DNA of 5,029 nucleotides, taken from Burkholderiales bacterium (GTDB lineage: Bacteria > Pseudomonadota > Gammaproteobacteria > Burkholderiales > Burkholderiaceae_C). The notes under the pieces are model-generated. The model made no database searches and was not told the DNA's origin. It saw only the letters and a program-made list of their open reading frames with translations. The stretch's first letter is position 1. Every line of letters starts with the position of its first letter. The position numbers were made by a program, and so were the translations under genes. This document shows positions 1 through 5,029 of the stretch, piece by piece. The DNA lies in assembly GCA_025352345.1 (NCBI GenBank), contig JANXTP010000017.1, forward strand, positions 1 through 5,029, in the 5' to 3' direction.

Positions 1-323
1 ACAAAACCTACGACGAGAATGGCGAGAAAAACCAGCATCGCCAGAAATCCGAACATACCGAGCTCGCGCAGCACGATCGCCCATGGAAACAGGAAAGCGA
101 TCTCAAGATCGAACAGAATGAACAGGATAGCTACCAGGTAATAGCGCACATCGAACTTCATTCGCGCGTCTTCGAAGGCCTCGAAGCCGCATTCGTAGGG
201 GGAGTTTTTCGCCGCATCCGGGCGATGAGGGCCGAGCACGAAACCGATGGCCTGGGGCAACACCCCAACCAACACGCCGACCAGTATGAACAGGATCACC
301 GGCAAATATGGCTGCAGATCCAT
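1..323 (-). CDS. nuoA: NADH-quinone oxidoreductase subunit A (NuoA), 3' end cut by window edge
   Basis: NuoA is a small membrane subunit of respiratory complex I (NDH-1), which passes electrons from NADH to quinone while pumping protons across the inner membrane. About 107 codons are visible. The reading frame stays open to position 1, so only the C-terminal dozen or so residues of a protein usually near 119-120 aa are missing. The start MDLQPYLPVILF matches the family N-terminus. Membrane segments are visible at about residues 6-30, 62-83 and 89 onward. Between the first two lies the family signature: GPHRPD (31-36), NSPYECGFEAFEDARMKFDVRYY (40-62, containing the conserved Cys45), then FDLEIAFLFPW (71-81). 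Upstream of the ATG are AGGGG at 4 bases and AGGAAGG at 14 bases, either of which could serve as ribosome binding site. It lies 59 bases after a tRNA-Leu and should be the first gene of a nuoA-N operon that continues off the window. Assignment is secure; the end is not seen. Confidence 0.97.
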   Translation of the reverse strand, partial: MDLQPYLPVILFILVGVLVGVLPQAIGFVLGPHRPDAAKNSPYECGFEAFEDARMKFDVRYYLVAILFILFDLEIAFLFPWAIVLRELGMFGFLAMLVFLAILVVGF

Positions 324-356
324 GACGCCCCTGGATACCTTCCTGGTCGCTGAAGC

Positions 357-374
357 GAGTGGCTCGATCCACTC
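357..374 (-). other. Small hairpin between tRNA-Leu and nuoA
   Basis: A perfect 6-bp inverted repeat (GAGTGG / CCACTC, loop of 6) lies 8 bases after the CCA end of tRNA-Leu and about 33 bases before the nuoA start. It has no T-tract on the minus strand, so it is not a convincing intrinsic terminator. It could act in 3' processing of the tRNA or in the nuoA leader, or be chance. The pairing is seen directly; the role is inference. Confidence 0.3.
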
Positions 375-382
375 AGAAATTC

Positions 383-467
383 TGGTGCCGACGGCGAGAC
401 TCGAACTCGCACAGCTTTCGCCACTACCCCCTCAAGATAGCGTGTCTACCAATTTCACCACGTCGGC
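383..467 (-). tRNA. tRNA-Leu, anticodon GAG
   Basis: This 85-nt tRNA folds completely by eye. The acceptor arm GCCGACG pairs fully with CGTCGGC, followed by discriminator A and an encoded CCA (385-383). The D arm is GTG/CAC around a loop containing GG. The anticodon stem CTATC/GGTAG (one T-G pair) encloses the loop TTGAGGG, giving anticodon GAG at 433-431, which reads leucine codons CUC and CUU. A long variable arm, with GGC and GCT around GAAA, is the class II feature expected of leucine tRNAs. The T arm is GCGAG-TTCGAGT-CTCGC. It sits alone between secG (138 bases upstream) and nuoA (59 bases downstream) on the same strand, so it may be cut out of a longer transcript or have its own promoter. 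No convincing promoter was found in the upstream gap. Confidence 0.98.
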
Positions 468-558
468 TCGCTATCACTGCGTTGCAACTTCAGATTTGCG
501 CGAGGAAACGCGTCGCAACACAGCCTCAAATTTTACCCTTAAAACCACGCCGCTTCGG

Positions 559-575
559 GGCAGAAACGGTCTGCC
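559..575 (-). other. Second, weaker hairpin after secG
   Basis: A 6-bp inverted repeat, GGCAGA and TCTGCC, encloses a 5-base loop and directly abuts the stronger hairpin at 576-606. On the minus strand it is followed by CCCGAAGCGG, not a T-tract. Two adjacent stem-loops after the last gene of an operon could protect the mRNA 3' end from exonucleases or help termination. The pairing is seen; the function is inference. Confidence 0.35.
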
Positions 576-606
576 GAGCAGAAGCTCACTCAGTGAGCTT
601 CTGCTC
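576..606 (-). terminator. Strong hairpin at secG stop, terminator-like but without T-tract
   Basis: A perfect inverted repeat has arms at 576-590 and 592-606 around one central base, which gives a 14-bp stem with a 3-base loop once the innermost pair opens. The repeat overlaps the secG stop codon (607-605). As the only strong structure between secG and tRNA-Leu it is the best candidate for the end of the pnp-to-secG transcript. On the minus strand the arm is followed by GGCAGACCGTTTC, which lacks the T-run of a textbook intrinsic terminator. It may therefore stabilise a processed 3' end or need a factor. The right arm can also pair with 603-609 in an alternative 7-bp stem. Confidence 0.45.
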
Positions 607-1018
607 ACTTGGTCGGGATGGCGGCCGCACCGGAAGCCGGAGATGCGGGCGGGCCGAGGGTCGGAGCTGACAGGCTGCCCTGGGCACCTGGAATCTGGGT
701 GGCCGCACCATTGACGGGCGCTGATGCCGGTGTCGGGATCGCAGGGCGATCGAGCACGCTGCCAGCAGGTGTCCGCGGGCGATCATTCGACATGTACGCC
801 AGCATCAGGGTGCAGGCAAAAAAGATCGCTGCGCAGACCGCCGTCGATCGCGACAGGAAATTGGCGCTGCCGGTCGCTCCGAACAGACTGCCCGAGGCCC
901 CGCTGCCGAACGACGCCCCCATGTCGGCGCCCTTGCCGTGCTGCACCAGCACCAGGCCGATCATCGCCAGTGCCGCCAGGATCTGCAGCACCACCACCAA
1001 ATTCAACAGCAAGTTCAT
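605..1018 (-). CDS. secG: Preprotein translocase subunit SecG
   Basis: SecG is the small inner-membrane subunit of the SecYEG channel. It stimulates SecA-driven export of unfolded proteins. The product is 137 aa. A first hydrophobic segment (about 3-25) leads into the diagnostic family stretch LVQHGKGADMGASFGSG (24-40) and GSLFGATGSANFLSR (43-57). A second membrane segment follows at about 59-76 (TAVCAAIFFACTLMLAYM), and then a tail of about 60 residues rich in Pro, Ala and Ser that looks disordered. E. coli SecG is about 110 aa, so the extra length is in this tail. The start was set at MNLLLN because it begins the conserved first helix and forms an ATGA overlap with the tpiA stop. A GGAG sits 10 bases upstream, inside the last tpiA codons. 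The frame is open 17 codons further upstream, but that part is tpiA sequence read out of frame. Translation is probably coupled to tpiA. Confidence 0.95.
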   Translation of the reverse strand: MNLLLNLVVVLQILAALAMIGLVLVQHGKGADMGASFGSGASGSLFGATGSANFLSRSTAVCAAIFFACTLMLAYMSNDRPRTPAGSVLDRPAIPTPASAPVNGAATQIPGAQGSLSAPTLGPPASPASGAAAIPTK

Positions 1019-1824
1019 GTTCTCGATACTCCAATAGAACCCAGCGCAGCATGGGAGGCTGCGCGACAAATGGCAGAAAAATCAGTCGCCTTGAGGGAGG
1101 CTCCGCCCACCAGGGCACCGTCGACGTCGGGCTGCGCAAAGAGTTCTTGCGCATTGGCTGCGTTAACACTGCCGCCATACAAAAGCCGCATTTCGCCAGC
1201 ACGCGTGCTGGCGGCCGCCAGTTGCGCGCGCAGCACTGCGTGCACCGCCTGCGCCTGTTGCGGCGTGGCGGTCAAACCGGTGCCGATGGCCCAGATCGGC
1301 TCGTAAGCGACGACGATCTGCGACACGCAATGGCCCAGCGTATGGATCACCGCCGACATCTGACGCTTGACGACCGACTCGGTCGAACCGGCATCGCGTT
1401 CGCTGCGGGTCTCGCCGACACAGACGATCGGTGTCAGGCCATGCGCCAATGCTTGGCGTGCCTTGTCGGCCACCAGGGCGTCCGATTCGGCATGGTGTAT
1501 GCGGCGCTCCGAGTGGCCGACGATGACGTGGCGGCAACCGAATTCCGCCAGCATCGCCGCCGCCACCTCGCCGGTGTGGGCCCCAGGCTCGTGCTGTGAG
1601 CAGTCCTGTGCGCCCCAGACGATGCAACTGCCCTGCAGCGACAGGGCCACGTCGGCCAGATACGGAAACGGGCAGCACACGCTGACCTCGGCGTCGAACG
1701 GCCCGGCCGACCGCAGCGCGGCCAGCAGCTCGACGCTGGTGACACGCGTGCCGTTCATCTTCCAGTTGCCGACCACCAGCGGAAGCCGGCCTGCGGTCAC
1801 TTGCGCATTCGCGGGGCTCACCAT
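1015..1824 (-). CDS. tpiA: Triosephosphate isomerase
   Basis: This cytoplasmic TIM-barrel enzyme interconverts dihydroxyacetone phosphate and glyceraldehyde 3-phosphate in glycolysis and gluconeogenesis. The product is 269 aa, somewhat longer than the usual 250 or so. All catalytic landmarks are present: GNWKMN with Asn20 and Lys22, VGHSERR with the electrophilic His104, AYEPIWAIGTG with the catalytic base Glu175 and mobile loop 6, then YGGSVN (215-220) and the phosphate-binding DGALVGGASL (234-243). The extra length is an N-terminal lead of about 12 residues before RLPLVVGNWK and a short C-terminal tail (GSIGVSRT). The chosen ATG overlaps the upstream oxidoreductase stop by 7 bases. It is the only ATG between that stop and the conserved core, but the in-frame GTG codons 2 and 9 cannot be excluded as starts. 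The last bases overlap secG (ATGA). A GGAAAG lies about 11 bases upstream of the start, within the preceding gene. Confidence 0.97.
   Translation of the reverse strand: MVSPANAQVTAGRLPLVVGNWKMNGTRVTSVELLAALRSAGPFDAEVSVCCPFPYLADVALSLQGSCIVWGAQDCSQHEPGAHTGEVAAAMLAEFGCRHVIVGHSERRIHHAESDALVADKARQALAHGLTPIVCVGETRSERDAGSTESVVKRQMSAVIHTLGHCVSQIVVAYEPIWAIGTGLTATPQQAQAVHAVLRAQLAAASTRAGEMRLLYGGSVNAANAQELFAQPDVDGALVGGASLKATDFSAICRAASHAALGSIGVSRT
1029..1032 (-). promoter_or_regulatory. Ribosome binding site of secG inside tpiA
   Basis: A GGAG lies 10 bases before the secG ATG, within the final tpiA codons (the Ile-Gly-Val part of the C-terminus). Together with the ATGA overlap it supports the internal start at 1018 and reinitiation by ribosomes finishing tpiA. 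The spacing is slightly long, so coupling may matter more than independent binding. Confidence 0.6.
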
Positions 1825-2804
1825 GACAGCACCAGCTTTCCGACATGTTGATTCGATTCCATGAGCGCATGCGCTCGCGCGGCCTGCGCGGCGGGGAACA
1901 CCTTGAATACCACGGGCTTGACCAACCGGGACTCGATCCAGCGCCAGGCGGTCGCTCGCAACTCGCGTGCGATGGCCGACTTGAACGCGGTTGAACGGGC
2001 GCGCAATGTCGAGCCGGTGATTGTCAATCGGCGGGTCAGCAGCACGGCCGCGTCAAACTTTGCTTGCCGGCCACCCTGCACCGCGATGATGGCCAGGCGC
2101 CCGTCTTCGGCCAGACAACCCACCTCACGGGAGACGTAGTCACCCGCGACCATGTCGAGGATCACATCGACGCCACGCCCCGCCGTCAGGCGCATCGCCA
2201 CCTCGGCAAAGTCCTCGGCGCGGTAGTTGATCGCGTGGTGGGCCCCCAGCGCCAGGCAAGCGGCAGCTTTCTCGTCTGAGCCCACGGTGACCAGCACCGT
2301 GGCGCCAGCCGCACGGGCCAGCTGGATCGCGGTCACGCCAATGCCGCTGCTGCCGCCCTGGATCAGCAGGGTTTCACCAGCTTTCAAGCCGGCCCGCCCG
2401 AAGACGTTGGACCAGACAGTGGAAAAGGTCTCAGGCAGGCTGGCCGCCTCGATGTCGGTCAGGCCTTCAGGCACCGGCAGACACTGGCCAACCAGCGCCA
2501 CGCAATGGTCGGCATAGCCACCGCCGGATACGAGGGCGCAGACCCGATCGCCCAACCGCAAACCGGCCTCGCACAGTGCATCGGCATCGCCGGAGACGAT
2601 CACGCCGGCCACTTCCAGCCCGAGCAGATCCGACGCGCCGGCAGGCGGTGGGTACAGACCCTGGCGCTGCAACACATCCGGTCGGTTGATGCCCGAGGCC
2701 GACACGGCGATCAGCGCCTCACCCACTCCCGCAACCGGTGTCGCGCGCTCGCCGGGCCGCAGCACCTCGGGCGGCCCGAAGGCGCTGATTTCAATGACTC
2801 TCAT
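1818..2804 (-). CDS. NAD(P)H quinone oxidoreductase, PIG3-like zinc-free MDR family
   Basis: This is a medium-chain dehydrogenase/reductase of the quinone oxidoreductase branch, close to the PIG3/TP53I3 type. Such enzymes use NADPH to reduce quinones or related carbonyl compounds in the cytoplasm; the true substrate cannot be told from sequence. The product is 328 aa, normal for the family. The N-terminal GroES-like domain contains SGINRPDVLQRQGLYPPP (37-54) and GLEVAGVI (62-69). The zinc-enzyme GHE motif is replaced by GLE and no zinc-ligand cysteine cluster is seen. The Rossmann domain carries the dinucleotide-binding QGGSSGIGVTAIQLA (149-163) and later GADxAINY-like GAHHAINY (187-194). The start MRVIEISAFGPPEVL fits family N-termini but has no clear ribosome binding site. 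The frame is open back to ATG 2843 and GTG 2867, so a lead of 13 or 21 residues is possible. The stop overlaps tpiA by 7 bases, suggesting a shared transcript. Confidence 0.9.
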   Translation of the reverse strand: MRVIEISAFGPPEVLRPGERATPVAGVGEALIAVSASGINRPDVLQRQGLYPPPAGASDLLGLEVAGVIVSGDADALCEAGLRLGDRVCALVSGGGYADHCVALVGQCLPVPEGLTDIEAASLPETFSTVWSNVFGRAGLKAGETLLIQGGSSGIGVTAIQLARAAGATVLVTVGSDEKAAACLALGAHHAINYRAEDFAEVAMRLTAGRGVDVILDMVAGDYVSREVGCLAEDGRLAIIAVQGGRQAKFDAAVLLTRRLTITGSTLRARSTAFKSAIARELRATAWRWIESRLVKPVVFKVFPAAQAARAHALMESNQHVGKLVLSW

Positions 2805-2884
2805 CGTGACGAGGTGGCGGTCGCCGCTGGGGAACCGGACCATTGACCATCCGGCCCCAGCGAACACGACTCAGTGCGTTGAAC

Positions 2885-5014
2885 TCATTCCTGCGCGTTG
2901 GCCACCGGCGCCGGCTGCTGATCGCGATCGATCAGTGCCTTCATCGACAGCTTGACGCGACCCTTCTCGTCGGTCTCCAGCACCTTGACCTTGACGATCT
3001 GGCCTTCCTTCAGGAAGTCGGTGACCTTCTCGACGCGCTGGTGCGCGATCTGGCTGATGTGCAGCAAGCCATCCTTGCCAGGCAGCAGGTTCACGAGTGC
3101 GCCGAAGTCCAGGATCTTGACGATCGGGCCTTCGTAGACCTTGCCGATCTCGACCTCAGCGGTGATCTCCTCGATGCGCTTCTTGGCGTGAGCGGCCTTG
3201 TCGGCATCGGTCGAGGCGATCGTGATCGTGCCGTCTTCACCGATGTCGATCGTGGTACCGGTTTCTTCGGTCAGCGCACGGATGGTGGCACCGCCCTTGC
3301 CGATCACGTCGCGGATCTTCTCGGGGTTGATCTTCATCGTGTACAGGCGCGGTGCGAATTGCGACACCTCGGTGTTGGCCGTGCCCATCGCCTCGACCAT
3401 CTTGCCCAGGATGTGCAGGCGAGCTTCCTTCGCTTGCGCCAGTGCCACCTGCATGATTTCCTTGGTGATGCCCTGGATCTTGATGTCCATCTGCAGCGCG
3501 GTGATGCCGCTGGTGGTGCCCGCCACCTTGAAGTCCATGTCGCCCAGGTGATCTTCGTCACCGAGGATGTCGGTCAACACGGCGAAGCGGTTGCCGTCTT
3601 TGATGAGGCCCATCGCGATACCGGCCACGTGCGCCTTCAGCGGCACGCCCGCGTCCATCAGCGCCAGGCAGCCGCCGCACACCGAGGCCATCGAGGACGA
3701 GCCATTCGACTCGGTGATTTCCGACACCACGCGCATCGAATACGGAAAGTCGGCGCGGTCCGGCAGCACTGCGACCAGCGCGCGCTTGGCGAGGCGGCCG
3801 TGGCCGATCTCGCGGCGCTTGGGCGTGCCCACGCGGCCCGTCTCGCCGGTGGCGAACGGCGGCATGTTGTAGTGCAGCATGAAGTGCTCGCTGTACTCAC
3901 CGGCCAGTGCGTCGATCTTCTGCGAATCGCGGTCGGTGCCGAGCGTGGCCGCCACCAGCGCTTGCGTTTCGCCGCGGGTGAACAGCGCCGAGCCGTGCAC
4001 GCGTGGCAGCACGCCATTGCGGATTTCAATGGCGCGCACGGTGCGCGTGTCACGGCCGTCGATGCGCGGCTCGCCCGACAGGATCTGGCTGCGCACGATC
4101 TTGGCTTCGATGTCGAACAGCACGTTCTCGACCTTGACCTTGTCGACCGCAACGCCATCAGCAGCCAGCGCAGCCAGGGTCTTGGCCGTGACTTCGCGGG
4201 TGGCCTGCGTGCGGGCCTGCTTCGAGCGGATCTGATACGCCGCGCGCATCGCGTCGTCAGCCAAGGTGTTCACCTTGGCAATGAACGGCTCGTCCTTCGC
4301 AGGCGCCGTCCAGTCCCAGGCCGGCTTGCCGGCGTCGCGCACCAGTTCGTTGATCGCGGCGATCGCGATCTTGCTTTGCTCGTGGCCGAACACCACGCCG
4401 CCGAGCATGATCTCTTCGCTCAACTGCTTGGCTTCCGACTCGACCATCAGCACCGCGGCTTGCGTGCCAGCGACGACCAGGTCCATCGCCGAATCGAGCA
4501 GCTGCGTCTTGCCGGGGTTCAGCACATATTCGCCGTTGATGTAGCCGACGCGCGCTGCGCCAATCGGGCCATCGAACGGAATGCCGGAGATGGCCAGGGC
4601 AGCGCTGGAGCCGATCAATGCGGCGATGTCAGCTGAGACCTCAGGGTTCAGCGACATCACGTGCACGACGACCTGCACCTCGTTGTAGAAGCCTTCCGGG
4701 AACAGCGGACGCAGCGGGCGGTCGATCAGGCGCGAGGTCAGCGTTTCGAGTTCGCTCGGACGGCCTTCACGCTTGAAGAAGCTGCCGGGAATCTTGCCCG
4801 CGGCATAGGTCTTCTCGATGTAGTCGACGGTCAGCGGGAAGAAGTCCTGACCCGGCTTGGCGTTCTTCGCGGCCACCACGGTGGCGAGCACCACGGTGTC
4901 CTCGATGTTGACGATGACAGCGCCGCCCGACTGACGGGCGATTTCGCCCGTTTCCAGCACGACGGTGTGTTGACCCCATTGGTAGGTCTTGGTGACTTTG
5001 TTGAACATGCTCAT
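2885..5014 (-). CDS. pnp: Polyribonucleotide nucleotidyltransferase (PNPase)
   Basis: PNPase degrades RNA from the 3' end using phosphate and releases nucleoside diphosphates; it can also add tails in reverse. It works as a trimeric ring, often within the RNA degradosome. The product is 709 aa, close to the 711 of E. coli. Order of domains: first RNase PH domain (about 12-145, with FFKREGRPSE at 79-88 and RLIDRPLRPLFPEGF at 95-109), helical linker (about 150-310), and second RNase PH domain (about 315-550). The second holds the phosphate-binding SNGSSSMAS (436-444) and the metal site GDEDHLGDMDFK with Asp488, Asp494 and Lys496. Then come a KH domain (about 555-615, GKGG at 572-575) and an S1 domain (about 623-692). 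A short tail of about 15 residues ends the protein. The ATG has GGAG 6 bases upstream; a second ATG two codons in is also possible. Its leader, where E. coli pnp is controlled by RNase III and PNPase itself, lies outside the window, as would rpsO if the usual order holds. Confidence 0.99.
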   Translation of the reverse strand: MSMFNKVTKTYQWGQHTVVLETGEIARQSGGAVIVNIEDTVVLATVVAAKNAKPGQDFFPLTVDYIEKTYAAGKIPGSFFKREGRPSELETLTSRLIDRPLRPLFPEGFYNEVQVVVHVMSLNPEVSADIAALIGSSAALAISGIPFDGPIGAARVGYINGEYVLNPGKTQLLDSAMDLVVAGTQAAVLMVESEAKQLSEEIMLGGVVFGHEQSKIAIAAINELVRDAGKPAWDWTAPAKDEPFIAKVNTLADDAMRAAYQIRSKQARTQATREVTAKTLAALAADGVAVDKVKVENVLFDIEAKIVRSQILSGEPRIDGRDTRTVRAIEIRNGVLPRVHGSALFTRGETQALVAATLGTDRDSQKIDALAGEYSEHFMLHYNMPPFATGETGRVGTPKRREIGHGRLAKRALVAVLPDRADFPYSMRVVSEITESNGSSSMASVCGGCLALMDAGVPLKAHVAGIAMGLIKDGNRFAVLTDILGDEDHLGDMDFKVAGTTSGITALQMDIKIQGITKEIMQVALAQAKEARLHILGKMVEAMGTANTEVSQFAPRLYTMKINPEKIRDVIGKGGATIRALTEETGTTIDIGEDGTITIASTDADKAAHAKKRIEEITAEVEIGKVYEGPIVKILDFGALVNLLPGKDGLLHISQIAHQRVEKVTDFLKEGQIVKVKVLETDEKGRVKLSMKALIDRDQQPAPVANAQE

Positions 5015-5019
5015 GTGTG

Positions 5020-5024
5020 TCTCC
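5020..5024 (-). promoter_or_regulatory. Ribosome binding site of pnp
   Basis: On the minus strand GGAGA precedes the pnp ATG, with 6 bases between GGAG and the start codon. This strong and well-spaced site supports the ATG at 5014 over the one two codons downstream. Confidence 0.8.
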
Positions 5025-5029
5025 GGTTG

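Noticed and set aside
496..518. Imperfect inverted repeat TTGCG...CGCAA upstream of tRNA-Leu
   Set aside because: The stem is short and interrupted in a GC-rich region, with no partner sites; within chance expectation.
530..535. Possible minus-strand -10 box TAAAAT for a tRNA-Leu promoter
   Set aside because: The hexamer is reasonable, but no -35 resembling TTGACA is found 16-18 bases upstream (CCGAAG region), and it would leave a leader of about 55 bases. Not strong enough to annotate.
247..714. Plus-strand open frames of 155 and 103 codons across nuoA, tRNA-Leu and the end of secG
   Set aside because: They run through a tRNA gene on the opposite strand and through conserved nuoA and secG coding sequence, so they are chance frames.
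724..1599. A 291-codon plus-strand open frame across secG and tpiA
   Set aside because: It is Arg/Cys/His-rich shadow sequence antisense to two well-supported genes, with no coherent fold or motif.
1163..1870. A 235-codon minus-strand open frame in another phase over tpiA
   Set aside because: It overlaps tpiA out of frame and is Arg/Gly-rich, typical of a frame-shifted reading of a GC-rich gene. The tpiA frame carries all catalytic motifs.
2843..4636. A 597-codon open frame on the plus strand, opposite pnp, rich in His, Asp, Leu and Arg
   Set aside because: It lies wholly antisense to pnp except for its first bases. Its composition is what results from reading the complement of a GC-biased gene, and it shows no recognisable domain. 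The opposite strand encodes an intact, fully motif-supported PNPase.

Overview
The window looks like a housekeeping segment of a GC-rich betaproteobacterial chromosome, most likely from the order Burkholderiales. This rests on protein sequence character (PNPase beginning MSMFNKVTKT, the NuoA ECGFEAFEDARMKFDVRYYLVAILFILFDLEIAFLFPW core), strong G/C third-position bias, and the gene order pnp - quinone oxidoreductase - tpiA - secG - tRNA-Leu - nuoA, which I recall as usual in that order. Genus cannot be fixed from this piece.

Everything real lies on the minus strand, so transcription runs from high to low coordinates. First is complete pnp (5014-2885), with a clear ribosome binding site and only 15 bases of upstream sequence. 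After about 80 bases comes an NAD(P)H quinone oxidoreductase of the PIG3 type (2804-1818). Its stop overlaps the tpiA start by 7 bases, and tpiA (1824-1015) in turn overlaps secG (1018-605) by 4 bases in an ATGA junction. This is the layout of a co-transcribed, translationally coupled unit. A strong hairpin begins at the secG stop codon. It is followed by a short AT-richer stretch, a tRNA-Leu with anticodon GAG (467-383, CCA encoded), and the 5' part of nuoA (323 to the window edge). nuoA is the first gene of the respiratory complex I operon, which continues outside the window.

The genes do not form one pathway. They cover RNA turnover (PNPase), a redox enzyme, a central glycolytic/gluconeogenic step (TpiA), protein export (SecG), translation (tRNA-Leu) and respiration (NuoA). 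No mobile element, CRISPR array, phage gene, defence gene or sign of recent transfer is visible, and all key catalytic residues I could check are present. I see no previously undescribed system. The most interesting details are the alternative hairpins at the end of secG, the tRNA placed just ahead of the nuo operon, and the uncertain start of the oxidoreductase.
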